A model generated the notes under the pieces. The model had not been told where the DNA came from and did not search any database. It was given only the letters and a program-made list of their open reading frames with translations. A DNA stretch of 64,000 nt from Rhodospirillales bacterium (GTDB lineage Bacteria; Pseudomonadota; Alphaproteobacteria; Rhodospirillales; Casp-alpha2): positions 434,001-498,000 of the forward strand of contig JAEPQO010000003.1 in assembly GCA_017640505.1 (NCBI GenBank), given 5' to 3'. The position numbers and the translations under genes were made by a program. Of the stretch, positions 52,583 to 61,501 are shown piece after piece (positions within the stretch are counted from its first letter, which is position 1; each line of letters begins with the position of its first letter).

Positions 52583-52664
52583 GAGTTCTTTTATCCGAGG
52601 CGCCGCGTGGCGTCGATATCGGGCTGTTATGCAGGGACGTCGAAATCATGTCCCCAAACACGAC

Positions 52665-52695
52665 AAAAACCGCCCGGGGAAAGTCTCGGGCGGTT
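52665..52695 (-). terminator. Terminator for rpsU (minus strand)
   Basis: AACCGCCCG (52668-52676) pairs with CGGGCGGTT (52687-52695). Read on the minus strand the stem is followed by TTTTTGTCG. It lies 43 bases after the rpsU stop. Confidence 0.8.
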
Positions 52696-52738
52696 CGTCA
52701 TGTCCGGCATCCCCGAAGGGACGGTCGAAGGGTCGTGC

Positions 52739-52942
52739 TTAGAAACCCTCGCGCTCGATGCGCTTGCGCTCGAGCTTGCGGGCGCGGCGGACGGCTTCGG
52801 CCTTTTCGCGCGCACGGCGTTCGGACGGCTTTTCGTACGAACGGCGCAGTTTCATTTCACGGAAGATGCCCTCGCGCTGCATTTTCTTCTTGAGCGCCTT
52901 CAGGGCCTGATCGACATTGTTATCACGAACGGTGACTTGCAC
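52739..52942 (-). CDS. rpsU: 30S ribosomal protein S21
   Basis: The 67-residue basic protein is a small-subunit component. It reads [40 protein letters not shown] and ends in a strongly basic helix ([16 protein letters not shown]). Length and sequence match the alphaproteobacterial S21 group. In many alphaproteobacteria it neighbours COQ9, as here with def between them on the other strand. Its own terminator follows. Confidence 0.98.
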   Translation of the reverse strand: MQVTVRDNNVDQALKALKKKMQREGIFREMKLRRSYEKPSERRAREKAEAVRRARKLERKRIEREGF

Positions 52943-53114
52943 GGGTGTCTGTCTCTTTCCAACTAACTACACATTAGGGCACAAAGGCCTTGTTCGCGAG
53001 GCCATCCCCGCGAGTGACGGGCCTTATATCAAAGCTTTTCGGCCCTGTGAAGGGCGAAATGCGTTATTTTTTCAGCAATTCAGGATTCGTGATGCGCTTG
53101 AAAAGGAAGGAAAA

Positions 53115-53633
53115 ATGGCGGTTCTGAAGATCGCGCGCATGGGGCATCCGGCCCTGATGGGCATTGCCGAGCCGGTTTCCGACCCCCGCGACCCGGAAAT
53201 CCGGCGTCTGGTGGCCGATATGGTCGATACCATGCGCGATGCACCGGGGATCGGGCTTGCCGCGCCGCAGGTCCATGTGCCCCTGAGACTGGTGATCTAC
53301 ATGGTGCCGGAGGGGCGTACAGACGACGGTGAGGGGCATCCGCTGACGGCGCTGATCAACCCCGAAATCACGGTGCAGGACGATGCGCTGGAAGAGGGTG
53401 TCGAAGGTTGCCTGTCGCTGCCCGGCATGGCCGGACGGGTGGCCCGGCCCCGGCATATTCGCATAAACGCGCTTGATCTGGATGGAAACGCGCTGGAATA
53501 CGAGGCCGAGGGCTACCACGCCCGTGTCGTCCAGCATGAATGCGATCATCTGGACGGCATTCTCTATCCGATGCGGATGACCGATCTCGCCAGCTTCGGA
53601 TACGTTGAGGAAATGACGAAAGCACCGGAATAA
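53115..53633 (+). CDS. def: Peptide deformylase
   Basis: The enzyme removes the formyl group from nascent N-terminal Met. The 172-residue product has all three motifs: GIGLAAPQ (near 47), EGCLSLPG with metal ligand Cys99, and QHECDHLDG with His141 and His145 and catalytic Glu142. It begins MAVLKIARMGHPALMGIAEP. ATG 53115 is preceded by AAGGAAGG; the longer frame from 52917 crosses the rpsU promoter and is not used. Some features (no C-terminal extension, YPMRMTDLASFGYVEE tail) are like the second deformylase type in alphaproteobacteria. Another copy may exist elsewhere. Confidence 0.95.
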   Translation: MAVLKIARMGHPALMGIAEPVSDPRDPEIRRLVADMVDTMRDAPGIGLAAPQVHVPLRLVIYMVPEGRTDDGEGHPLTALINPEITVQDDALEEGVEGCLSLPGMAGRVARPRHIRINALDLDGNALEYEAEGYHARVVQHECDHLDGILYPMRMTDLASFGYVEEMTKAPE

Positions 53634-53661
53634 GCTAGGATTCGCGCTTCAGGAGGCAACG

Positions 53662-54333
53662 ATGGCCAAAGCAAGCAAAGACAGCGTACACGAACGCGCC
53701 CGGAGCGGGCAGACCGAACTGCGTGACACGATGCTGGAAGCAACCCTGCCGCATGTGGCGTTCGATGGCTGGACCGAAACAGCGTTACAAGCGGGTGAGG
53801 CGGACGCCAACCTAGGCGAGGGTGCCGCCTACCGCGCATTTCCGGACGGCATGGCCGACATGGCCGCGCATGCGTCGGATTATTTTGACCGCAAGATGCT
53901 TGGGGCTCTCGAAAAGCAGGATCTTGCGAACATGAAGATCCGCGAGCGCGTGACCGCGGGGGTGCGGGCAAGGATCGAGGCCTGTGCGCCCTACAAGGAA
54001 GCGCATCGCCGCCTTCTGGCCTATCTGGCGCTGCCGACGCACAAGGCACTGGCGGCCCGGCTGGCGTGGGAGACCTGCAACCGCATCTGGTATGCCGCAG
54101 GCGATGACGCGACCGATTTCAATTACTACACCAAGCGCGGTCTGTTGTTCCCGGTCTATACGACAACGGCGCTGTATTGGCATGCCGACAATTCAGAAGG
54201 CAGCGTCGACACGTGGGGTTACCTCGATCGGCGTATCTCCGACGTGCTTAAGATCCCGGGCTATCAGGCGCGCTTCAAGAAAAGCCTGGGCCGCCTGCCG
54301 AATCCGTTCCGTATTCTCAAACGCACGGCTTGA
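53662..54333 (+). CDS. COQ9 family protein
   Basis: COQ9 proteins bind lipid intermediates and help ubiquinone synthesis. The 223-residue product has a TetR-like helical fold: LRDTMLEATLPHVAFDGWTE TALQAG, FPDGMADMAAHASDYFDRKM, IRERVTAGVRARIEACAPYK and the C-terminal COQ9 core WETCNRIWYAAGDDATDFNY YTKRGLLFPVYTTTALYWHA D. The NYYTKRGLL and TALYWHAD motifs are diagnostic. ATG 53662 follows AGGAGG. It is 28 bases after def. Confidence 0.95.
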   Translation: MAKASKDSVHERARSGQTELRDTMLEATLPHVAFDGWTETALQAGEADANLGEGAAYRAFPDGMADMAAHASDYFDRKMLGALEKQDLANMKIRERVTAGVRARIEACAPYKEAHRRLLAYLALPTHKALAARLAWETCNRIWYAAGDDATDFNYYTKRGLLFPVYTTTALYWHADNSEGSVDTWGYLDRRISDVLKIPGYQARFKKSLGRLPNPFRILKRTA

Positions 54334-54346
54334 TCCGAAAAGAAAA

Positions 54347-54435
54347 CGGGGCACGGCCGTTTGGACCGTGCCCCGCAATCAGGGGTGAGATCGCGCTATG
54401 AGTATGCGCGAGGCCGGAAAGGGGGGATTCCGGCC
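54347..54435. other. Two GC-rich hairpins after COQ9
   Basis: A perfect 10-bp stem CGGGGCACGG (54347-54356) with CCGTGCCCCG (54366-54375) lies 14 bases after the COQ9 stop. It has no T tract on the plus strand, though A-rich sequence precedes it. A second stem GGCCGGAA (54412-54419) with TTCCGGCC (54428-54435) has a loop with six consecutive G. The rest of the gap up to 54682 shows a TATGAT box (54653-54658) near the next gene and no open frame I believe. Confidence 0.5.
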
Positions 54436-54682
54436 GCGAGGTTTATCCCATCGCTACACGTAATATGGGTCTGTTCGTGGCCGAGTGCGAGTCACGCGCG
54501 AACACGGTTTTGTGAGCGTTCGGGTGCGTCGATGCGCCCTCGAGAGAATCGCCCCGAATCGATTCCGGGCCCGCATAAAACCCCGGATTTCCGCTTTTTG
54601 AGGCGGATTAAGAGATTCCGCACGAGGACTCGCATCCCCCGGGCGCCTCGGCTATGATTTCCCCGGTTTTTCGGAGATGCCC

Positions 54683-55507
54683 ATGGCGCTCGCGCAGTCG
54701 CAACGTACACCGGTTCAGCCTGACCTGGCGGATCATTTTCTGGCCTGTTCCAAACTCGGGCGGTATCTGACCGTGCATGACGGCAGCCGGTTCGTGATTA
54801 CCGACGATTTCCGCGAAAACGACATGGGGAATGCGGCGGCCGCGGCGGTCGCGACGATCTTCTCGAGAGACCCCCTGGTGGCGCAGGCGGCGCTCCTGCC
54901 GCTCGGCCGCTCCGGTGGGATCAGCCGTAAGCAGCGGCGCTCGTACGAACGTCTGTTCCAGCTGATCGAAGCGCAGGCGCTTGACCCGGTCGTCACCAAG
55001 TCGGCCAAGCACATTCTGGAGAATTCCTTCCGTGAAGCCGAGATCAAGGCGATCGAGGCCGAACTGGGTGACAAGCTCTCGCCGGCCCGGCTCCGTTACC
55101 GGGCGTTCCTCGGTGTGGTGCGCCAGATGCTCGAAAATAAGATTTCGGCGCCGGCATTTCTGGATGAATTCAACGAGTTTACCAAAGCCGTTGCCGGCAA
55201 GCTCGATTTCGGGATTTACAGCTTCTGTCTCGATCGCATCTTCGGCAATCCGCGCATTCCGATGAAGGTCAAGAAGCTGCTGGCGGTCGAGGTCATCAAG
55301 TTCCCGCCGCTGATCCGTCGAGAGCTGATCACCAACCTGTTCGTCTATCCGGGCCAGTCGCAGGAGCTGATCAGCTTCGTTCGCGGCCTCATCATGGCCG
55401 AGCTCGAACCCTCCGTCGTGGTCGAGATCGAACTGCTCGAGACCTTCAAGCAGAACCGGCTTTCCATGAGCGATATCGAGGAAGGGCTGCGTCAGAGCGT
55501 GATGTGA
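54683..55507 (+). CDS. All-helical hypothetical protein
   Basis: The 274-residue product is not assigned with confidence. It appears cytoplasmic and helical: LADHFLACSKLGRYLTVHDG early, then AAVATIFSRDPLVAQAALLP LGRSGGISRKQRRSYERLFQ, ALDPVVTKSAKHILENSFRE, PAFLDEFNEFTKAVAGKLDF and, near the end, RELITNLFVYPGQSQELISF. The style recalls HEAT-like scaffold proteins common in Rhodospirillales. Two ATG codons (54677, 54683) are close; GGAG at 54673-54676 fits 54683 better. It is a single gene with hairpins on both sides. Confidence 0.72.
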   Translation: MALAQSQRTPVQPDLADHFLACSKLGRYLTVHDGSRFVITDDFRENDMGNAAAAAVATIFSRDPLVAQAALLPLGRSGGISRKQRRSYERLFQLIEAQALDPVVTKSAKHILENSFREAEIKAIEAELGDKLSPARLRYRAFLGVVRQMLENKISAPAFLDEFNEFTKAVAGKLDFGIYSFCLDRIFGNPRIPMKVKKLLAVEVIKFPPLIRRELITNLFVYPGQSQELISFVRGLIMAELEPSVVVEIELLETFKQNRLSMSDIEEGLRQSVM

Positions 55508-55527
55508 CGCTTGCTGGAAGACCGCCG

Positions 55528-55591
55528 CCCTGAACTTGATTCAGGGCCCATGAAATTTCAGCGAATATGGATCCTGAACCGAGTTCAGGAT
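55528..55591. repeat. REP-like double hairpin of CCTGAA/TTCAGG type
   Basis: CCCTGAA (55528-55534) pairs with TTCAGGG (55540-55546) around CTTGA. ATCCTGAA (55571-55578) pairs with TTCAGGAT (55584-55591) around CCGAG. The two hairpins share the core CCTGAAnnnnnTTCAGG. This looks like an intergenic repeat pair of a type often dispersed in alphaproteobacterial genomes. No second copy was found by eye in this window. Confidence 0.55.
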
Positions 55592-55604
55592 GACGTTTTC
55601 GACG

Positions 55605-56708
55605 TCACTTCCAGTGCCCGCGCGGATAGATCCGGTTGACGTGGCCCATCTTGCGGCCTTCGCGGATTTCCTTCTTGCCGTAAAGATGCAGGCGCGCGCC
55701 GGCGTCGGCCATCAGGTCCGCCCAGCCCCGCACAGCAGAACCGATCAGGTTCTTCATTTCTGCGTCGTGGTGCGGCGTCACGTCACCCAGCGGCAGGCCG
55801 CAGACGGCGCGCACGAACTGTTCAAACTGGCTGGTCGGGCAGGCATCCATGGTCCAGTGACCTGAATTGTGTGGCCGGGGCGCGATCTCGTTGACGAGCA
55901 CCTTGCCGGCGCGGGTGATGAACATCTCAACAGCCAAAAGCCCGACGAGGTCGAGCCCGTCGGCGATGGCATGGGCGATATCGACGGCTTCTTTGGCCAT
56001 CTCAGGCGACATCACGGCGGGCGCGATAGTGGTGTCCAGAATGTGGTTCACATGACGGTTTTCGACCGGCGGGTAGGTCGCCCAGCCACCGCCCGGCGAG
56101 CGCGCGACAATGACCGAGATTTCCCGTGCGAGGTCCACAAAAGCTTCGAGGATGCCGATATCGGCACCCATTTCCGCCCACGCGGCCTCGAAATCGCAAT
56201 CGGGAGCAATGAATACCTGACCCTTGCCGTCGTAGCCCATGCGTGCGGTCTTGAGCACGGCGGGGCGGCCGATTTCGTTGGCGGCGGCTTCCAGTTCGGC
56301 GGGCGAGGTCACACGCCGGAACGGTGTCGTCGGGGAGATCTTGTTGATGAATTCCTTTTCGACCAGCCGGTCCTGGGCTGTCGCGAGGCTTTTCCAGCCG
56401 GGCCGGACGACCGCATGCTCGGCCAGAAGCTGCACGCTCTCGTGTGGAATGTTCTCGAACTCGAACGTCACCACGTCGACTTTCTCGGCAAAGGACTTGA
56501 GCGCGTCGACGTCGTGATAGGCCGCGACTGTGGTCGCGGCAGAGACCTGCGAAGCGGGGCTGTCCTCGTCCGGGCAGAAGATATGGCACTTGTAGCCGAG
56601 CTGACCGGCAGCAAGCGCCGTCATGCGGCCAAGCTGGCCGCCGCCCATGATGCCGATGGTGCTGCCGGGTGCCAGCGGGTGGGTGTTCTTCATCTGGTTA
56701 TCAGGCAT
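55605..56708 (-). CDS. purK: N5-carboxyaminoimidazole ribonucleotide synthase PurK
   Basis: PurK makes N5-CAIR from AIR, bicarbonate and ATP in purine synthesis. The 367-residue ATP-grasp protein starts [12 protein letters not shown] and has [60 protein letters not shown] and [20 protein letters not shown]. The start at 56708 overlaps the purE stop by eight bases; a longer open frame to 56936 lies inside purE and is false. Overlap implies coupled expression of purE and purK. Confidence 0.96.
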   Translation of the reverse strand: MPDNQMKNTHPLAPGSTIGIMGGGQLGRMTALAAGQLGYKCHIFCPDEDSPASQVSAATTVAAYHDVDALKSFAEKVDVVTFEFENIPHESVQLLAEHAVVRPGWKSLATAQDRLVEKEFINKISPTTPFRRVTSPAELEAAANEIGRPAVLKTARMGYDGKGQVFIAPDCDFEAAWAEMGADIGILEAFVDLAREISVIVARSPGGGWATYPPVENRHVNHILDTTIAPAVMSPEMAKEAVDIAHAIADGLDLVGLLAVEMFITRAGKVLVNEIAPRPHNSGHWTMDACPTSQFEQFVRAVCGLPLGDVTPHHDAEMKNLIGSAVRGWADLMADAGARLHLYGKKEIREGRKMGHVNRIYPRGHWK

Positions 56709-57201
56709 CGTCTTTCGGTGCTTCCGCCACGGCGTCGGTTTGTGCCTGACGCCATTGCTGCAGGGCCTGGTCCACGTCGGCATCGCCGAGGGCAACGACC
56801 GATGCCGCAAGCAGTGCCGCATTGATGGCACCGGCGCGGCCGATGGCGAGCGTGCCGACCGGTACGCCGCCCGGCATCTGGACGATGGAGAGCAGGCTGT
56901 CCATGCCCTTGAGGGACTTGCTTTCGACGGGCACACCGAACACCGGCAGCGTGGTCATGGCGGCGGCCATGCCGGGCAGGTGCGCAGCTCCGCCGGCGCC
57001 CGCGATGATGACCTTGAGGCCGCGTTCCTTGGCGGTCTCGGCATACTCGTAAAGCCGTTTCGGAGTACGGTGCGCGGAGACGATTCGGGTTTCATATGCG
57101 ACGCCGAGGGCGTCCAGCGTGTCCGCTGCGTTCTTCATGGTTTCCCAGTCGGACTGGCTTCCCATGATGATCCCGACGTCTGGATTCTGTTGCGCCGCCA
57201 T
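56701..57201 (-). CDS. purE: N5-carboxyaminoimidazole ribonucleotide mutase PurE
   Basis: PurE moves the carboxyl group of N5-CAIR to make CAIR. The 166-residue class I product has [94 protein letters not shown]. The SQSDWETM and [10 protein letters not shown] signatures are clear. It leads the purEK pair on the minus strand and is divergent from the GGDEF-like gene. Confidence 0.97.
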   Translation of the reverse strand: MAAQQNPDVGIIMGSQSDWETMKNAADTLDALGVAYETRIVSAHRTPKRLYEYAETAKERGLKVIIAGAGGAAHLPGMAAAMTTLPVFGVPVESKSLKGMDSLLSIVQMPGGVPVGTLAIGRAGAINAALLAASVVALGDADVDQALQQWRQAQTDAVAEAPKDDA

Positions 57202-57337
57202 CTGATACTCTCCCTCGTGGCTGGGGCGGGAAAGCGCGGCATTATAGGTCCGGCGGCGGCCAGCGCAAGGGGATCGTCAACACTCCGTTAACCATGTGTG
57301 CTATACTCTGGCGTATGTAAAAGTGGGGGTTAAGTCT

Positions 57338-58057
57338 ATGGACGTTAACCGTGCCCAGGGGATTGCGCCCGTTCAAAACCAGTCAGGCAGCAATGCCGGG
57401 CGGGAGCACCATGAAGAACACCAGCACGAAGGCGCAGAGGACGAGCGCCCAAGAGAGCAGGACGCGTTCGAAGTAAACGGCCTAGCGGCCGAGATCACGC
57501 CTGCGGCGCAAAAGGTGTTGGACAGCCTCGCGGCCGAGATCGAGCCATTGCGCCGCCAGCTTGAGATGGCGCACGAGCGTGAGCAGAACCTGCGGGAAGA
57601 TCTGGCCCGGCATTCGTTCCTGCCAGTACCCGGCCGTCGCGAATTCGTTCGCGAACTCAATCATGTTCTTAACCACTTAGGGGATCTGGCGGCGATGCCG
57701 TCGATTGCGCTGCTGCATGTCGCCAACGCAGAGGATGTGCGTCGTCGATACGGGCGAGATGCACTTGACCGTTATCTGGTTCATGTCGCCAATGGCATTT
57801 CCCGGACGCTCCAGCCGACGGATGTTCTCGGCAGTCTGGGCGGCAGCGATTTCGCCGTCATTCTGCTCGGCGCCGGTGCCCAGATGGCACGCGAACGCGC
57901 GGCGGGGATCGTCAACTCCGTGGCGGCGCATCCGTTCAATGAGGCGGGTGAGACCATATCGCCGAAAATCTCCACCGGCGTCGCGGAATTGAGCGTCGGA
58001 AGCTCCTCCGAGGCGTCGATTCGCACCGCGGATCGGGATTTGCTCAAAAACGCCTGA
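57338..58057 (+). CDS. Degenerate GGDEF domain protein
   Basis: The 239-residue product has a His/Glu/Asp-rich N-terminal part (about 18-50), a coiled coil (about 60-95) and a GGDEF fold (about 100-230): PGRREFVRELNHVLNHLGDL, ALLHVANAEDVRRRYGRDAL DRYLVHVANGISRTLQPTDV LGSLGGSDFAVILLGAGAQM. The signature is GGSDF at 168-172, not GGDEF, so diguanylate cyclase activity is doubtful. A TATACT box (57302-57307) lies upstream. ATG 57338 has GTGGGGG upstream. It is convergent with the DUF465 gene, three bases apart. Confidence 0.85.
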   Translation: MDVNRAQGIAPVQNQSGSNAGREHHEEHQHEGAEDERPREQDAFEVNGLAAEITPAAQKVLDSLAAEIEPLRRQLEMAHEREQNLREDLARHSFLPVPGRREFVRELNHVLNHLGDLAAMPSIALLHVANAEDVRRRYGRDALDRYLVHVANGISRTLQPTDVLGSLGGSDFAVILLGAGAQMARERAAGIVNSVAAHPFNEAGETISPKISTGVAELSVGSSSEASIRTADRDLLKNA

Positions 58058-58060
58058 AAT

Positions 58061-58267
58061 CTAGGCGATGATATCCGGTAAAAGCTGACTTTCCAGCTGT
58101 CTGATTTGGTCCTTGAGCGACAGCTTGCGCTTTTTCAGGCGCTGAATCTGCAGCTGATCGAACGGCCGCGTTTCAATCAGATGGTCGATGACGTCATCCA
58201 AATCGCGGTGCTCCAGTTGAAGGTCGTCTAACTGTTTTCTAAGTGAATCTATATCGGTGTCGTTCAT
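58061..58267 (-). CDS. DUF465 (YdcH-like) small protein
   Basis: The 68-residue product is a helical hairpin: DIDSLRKQLDDLQLEHRDLD DVIDHLIETRPFDQLQIQRL KKRKLSLKDQIRQLES. The LEHRDLDDVI and QIQRLKKRKLSLKDQI segments match the DUF465/YdcH family. The family has no settled role. It is divergent from pfk, which starts 85 bases away. A second member lies just after pfk. Confidence 0.88.
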   Translation of the reverse strand: MNDTDIDSLRKQLDDLQLEHRDLDDVIDHLIETRPFDQLQIQRLKKRKLSLKDQIRQLESQLLPDIIA

Positions 58268-58351
58268 GGTACTCAGAGGACTAATATGATCTCATAATGG
58301 ATACCATAATCTACCCGCCCGCAATAGGAGGTTCGGCTGACGCAGTATAAC

Positions 58352-59434
58352 ATGAAACGGGTCGGTGTGCTGACGAGTGGCGGCGATTGTTCCGGCCTCA
58401 ACGCCGCGATCCGTGCCGTCGTGAAACGGTCCGTCCACGGCTATGGTGCCGAAGTGGTCGGTATCCTCGACAGTACTGAAGGACTGCTGGCACGGCCGCC
58501 CCGTACGTTGAACCTCGGCCTCGACCTATTTTCCGGGTCTGTGCTCAGGAGCGGCGGCACCATGTTGGGCACCGTGAACAAGGGGAATCCGTTCGATTAC
58601 CCGCTGGGGGACGGATCATCGCGGGATCGCTCCGGCGAGGTCGTCGAGGCGATCCACACCCTTGGCATCGATGGCCTGATCGGAATCGGTGGCGACGGGT
58701 CGATGCGTATCCTACACGGTCTGATGGAGCTGGCGGAGGTGCCGTTTATCGGTATTCCTAAAACCATCGATAACGATGTGCCGATGACGGAATTCGCGAT
58801 TGGATTTCACACCGCCGTCGGTGTCGTCACCGAGGCGATGGACCGCCTGCAGCCGACGGCCGCAAGCCACCACCGGGTGATGATCATGGAAACCATGGGG
58901 CGCCAGGCTGGGCATATTGCTTTGAGCGCGGGTATTGCCGGCGGTACCGACGTGATCCTGATTCCGGAAATTCCTTATGACATCGGTGCCATCGCGACGA
59001 AGCTTCGCGATATCCTGCTGCACGAACGGCGTAATCATGCCCTGATCGTCTGTGCGGAAGCGGCCAAACCGATCGGCGGCGAGGCACATTTCATCGAACA
59101 GTCCGGCAGCAAGGTATATGGCGGTGTCGGTCATCGCTTGGGCGAGGAAATCCACGAGGCGACGGGGGCGGATACCCGGGTCACGGTGCTGGGGCATGTG
59201 CAGCGCGGCGGCACGCCTTCAAGCTTCGATAGGGCGCTGGCATCGTCGTTCGGGGTGCATGCGGTTGATCTTCTGGCCCAAGGCGCGAGCGGGCGGATGG
59301 TGTCTTTCTGGGACGGCGGAATCCGCGATGTGGCGCTGGACGAGGTCGTTGGAAAGGCTAAGCCCGTGAATTTGAACGGTTCTCGGATGCGGACCGCCCG
59401 TGGCCTCGATATCTGCATGGGTAACAATGGTTGA
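58352..59434 (+). CDS. 6-phosphofructokinase (donor uncertain)
   Basis: The 360-residue product has the PFK fold: RVGVLTSGGDCSGLNAAIRA, GIGGDGSMRILHGLMELAEV PFIGIPKTIDNDVPMTEFAI GFHTAV, METMGRQAGHIALSAGIAGG and VTVLGHVQRGGTPSSFDRAL. Two residues decide the donor in this family. Gly116 (GGDGS, 113-117) is the ATP-type residue; Lys137 (PKTIDND) is the residue typical of PPi enzymes and of some ATP enzymes. The mix leaves ATP or PPi open. It lies between two DUF465 genes. Confidence 0.93.
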   Translation: MKRVGVLTSGGDCSGLNAAIRAVVKRSVHGYGAEVVGILDSTEGLLARPPRTLNLGLDLFSGSVLRSGGTMLGTVNKGNPFDYPLGDGSSRDRSGEVVEAIHTLGIDGLIGIGGDGSMRILHGLMELAEVPFIGIPKTIDNDVPMTEFAIGFHTAVGVVTEAMDRLQPTAASHHRVMIMETMGRQAGHIALSAGIAGGTDVILIPEIPYDIGAIATKLRDILLHERRNHALIVCAEAAKPIGGEAHFIEQSGSKVYGGVGHRLGEEIHEATGADTRVTVLGHVQRGGTPSSFDRALASSFGVHAVDLLAQGASGRMVSFWDGGIRDVALDEVVGKAKPVNLNGSRMRTARGLDICMGNNG

Positions 59435-59560
59435 AAAGGGGGCAGAAGTGAACCGGTTACATGTGGCAATTCGGGCATGTTTACGGTAACATTACACTCG
59501 ACTGGGAGTGATAATTGGAGTTGGGAACGTAATTCAAAATCAGAAAAGGAGGACGTTACG

Positions 59561-59728
59561 ATGGGAAAATCGGAGCGGGTTGATGCATTGATGACGAAGC
59601 ATCATGACCTGGAGGACCTGATCGAAGAAGAAGAAAAGAAATCCCTTCCTGACGATATTGCCATTCACGAACTCAAAAAGCAGAAGTTGAAGATCAAAGA
59701 CGAATTATTGAGTATGGGCGCCGCTTGA
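59561..59728 (+). CDS. DUF465 (YdcH-like) small protein, second copy
   Basis: The 55-residue product reads MGKSERVDALMTKHHDLEDL, then IEEEEKKSLPDDIAIHELKK QKLKIKDELLSM. The DALMTKHHDLEDLIEEE and HELKKQKLKIKDEL parts are DUF465-like. AAAGGAGGAC just upstream of ATG 59561 is a near-perfect ribosome-binding site, so this small gene is probably well translated. A longer frame from 59477 lacks such a site. It follows pfk by 126 bases and is followed by a terminator. Confidence 0.88.
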   Translation: MGKSERVDALMTKHHDLEDLIEEEEKKSLPDDIAIHELKKQKLKIKDELLSMGAA

Positions 59729-59753
59729 GGCCCCCGATGAAAATCTGAAAACA

Positions 59754-59795
59754 AACAAGGCCGCGACCCGCGAGGGGCGGCCTTGTTGTTTTTTT
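59754..59795 (+). terminator. Terminator after the second DUF465 gene
   Basis: AACAAGGCCGC (59754-59764) pairs with GCGGCCTTGTT (59777-59787) and is followed by GTTTTTTTG. It is a textbook Rho-independent signal. Confidence 0.9.
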
Positions 59796-59854
59796 GAGTG
59801 AAGGCGTTCTCGACGCCCCTCATCGTTGGTGCGGGGCAGCCGCGTCGTTCAATC

Positions 59855-61486
59855 TCAGATATCCTTGGCCTGCTCTCGCAGCTTGAATTTCTGAATCTTG
59901 CCGGTGGACGTTTTCGGAAGCTCCGTGAAGACCACGTTCTTCGGGCACTTGTAGTGCGCAAGGTTGTCGCGGCAGAACTGAATGATGTCTTCGGGCGTGG
60001 CCGACGAACCAGTCTTCATTTCCAGAAAAGCACACGGTGTTTCTCCCCACTTGTCGTCGGGTTTGGCGACGACGGCCGCCGAGATCACATCGGGATGTTT
60101 GAACAGCACGCTCTCGACCTCGATCGACGAGATGTTTTCCCCGCCCGAGATAATGATGTCCTTCGACCGGTCCTTGAGCTGGATATAGCCGTCCGGCTGC
60201 AGAACGCCGAGGTCGCCGGAGTGGAACCAGCCGCCTGCAAGCGACGAATCGGTCGTCTTTTTGTTCTTCAAATAGCCCTTCATGACGATGTTGCCCTTGA
60301 ACATGACCTCGCCCATGGTTTCGCCGTCGGCGGGGACGGGCTGCATGGTCTCAGGGTCCATCACGCAGAGGTCTTCCAGCATGTGGTATTTCACGCCCTG
60401 GCGCGCCTTGAGGTATGCCTGCTTTTCAATCGGCTCGTCGTTCCATTCTTCCTTCCAGGCGCACATCACGGCGGGGCCGTAGGTTTCGGTCAGCCCGTAC
60501 GCATGGGTCACGCTGAAACCCTGTTCCTGAATGCGTGAAAGCGTCGTCGCCGGCGGCGGTGCGGCGGCGGTCATGATGTCGACCTTGTGTTCGAACGGGC
60601 GACGTTCCTCGTCCGTCGCGTTGATCACGAAGTTAAGCACGATCGGTGCGCCGCAGAAGTGCGTAACGCCATGATCCGCGATCGCGGCGAAGATCTCCTT
60701 GGCGTTGACCCGCCTCAGGCAGACGTTGGTGCCGGCCAGCGCGGCAATGGTCCACGGGAAACACCAGCCATTGCAGTGAAACATCGGCAGCGTCCACAGG
60801 TAGACCGGATGGTGCGTCATGTTCCAGCCGAGCACGTTGCAAGTCGCGTTCAGATAAGCGCCCCGGTGATGATAGACCACGCCCTTCGGATCGCCGGTGG
60901 TGCCGGAGGTGTAGTTGAGGCTGATCGCCTCCCACTCGTTTTCCGGCAGGTCCCAATCCAGGTCCTCGTCACCGGTCGCGAGAAATGCCTCGTAGTCCAT
61001 TTCGCCGAGTTTCTCGCCCTCGCCGTCGTATTCCGGATCGTCGATGTCGATGACCAGGATGTCGCGGCCGATTTGTTCCAGTGCTACCTTGATGGTGGGC
61101 GAGAATTCGGTGTCCGTGATCAGGACGTCTGCTTCGCCGTGATTGAGAGAAAAGGCAATGATATCGCCATCGAGGCGAACATTGAGCGTGTTGACAACCG
61201 CGCCGATCATCGCCGGGCCGAACGCGCACTCATACATCTCCGGCGTGTTGGACGCCATGACGGCAACCGTATCGCCTTTTTTCACGCCGCGCTTGGCAAG
61301 CGCGGACCCCAGCCGTTTACAGCGGGCATAGGTCTCAGCCCACGTATAGCGTCGTTTACCGTGGATCAGGGACGTCACGTTCGGGTACACGGCCGCCGTC
61401 CGGCGGATGAAGCTCAGCGGTGACAGGGGCGTGTAATTCGCCGGGGTTTGATCCAGGTCAATGTCATAGATGTTGACGTCGCTCAT
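59855..61486 (-). CDS. Acyl-CoA ligase (AMP-forming), DmdB/medium-chain-like
   Basis: The 543-residue product activates an organic acid to a CoA thioester. It has LNYTSGTTGDPKGVVYHHRG AYLNATCNVLGWNMTHHPVY LWTLPMFHCNGWCFPWTIAA, HAYGLTETYGPAVMCAWKEE W, GGWFHSGDLGVLQPDGYIQL KDRSKDIIISGGENISSIEV E and C-terminal LPKTSTGKIQKFKLR. The FHCNGWCFPW segment is shared with DmdB (methylmercaptopropionate-CoA ligase) and related enzymes. ATG 61486 is used, with GGGAG before it. The substrate is not fixed by sequence. It is divergent from the PrpE-like gene. Confidence 0.9.
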   Translation of the reverse strand: MSDVNIYDIDLDQTPANYTPLSPLSFIRRTAAVYPNVTSLIHGKRRYTWAETYARCKRLGSALAKRGVKKGDTVAVMASNTPEMYECAFGPAMIGAVVNTLNVRLDGDIIAFSLNHGEADVLITDTEFSPTIKVALEQIGRDILVIDIDDPEYDGEGEKLGEMDYEAFLATGDEDLDWDLPENEWEAISLNYTSGTTGDPKGVVYHHRGAYLNATCNVLGWNMTHHPVYLWTLPMFHCNGWCFPWTIAALAGTNVCLRRVNAKEIFAAIADHGVTHFCGAPIVLNFVINATDEERRPFEHKVDIMTAAAPPPATTLSRIQEQGFSVTHAYGLTETYGPAVMCAWKEEWNDEPIEKQAYLKARQGVKYHMLEDLCVMDPETMQPVPADGETMGEVMFKGNIVMKGYLKNKKTTDSSLAGGWFHSGDLGVLQPDGYIQLKDRSKDIIISGGENISSIEVESVLFKHPDVISAAVVAKPDDKWGETPCAFLEMKTGSSATPEDIIQFCRDNLAHYKCPKNVVFTELPKTSTGKIQKFKLREQAKDI

Positions 61487-61501
61487 GCTGCTGCTCCCAG
61501 A

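Noticed and set aside
55605-56936. PurK frame extended to 443 residues
   Set aside because: The extra 76 residues lie inside purE in another frame and have a Ser/Arg/Pro-rich shadow composition. The ATG at 56708 matches the family start.
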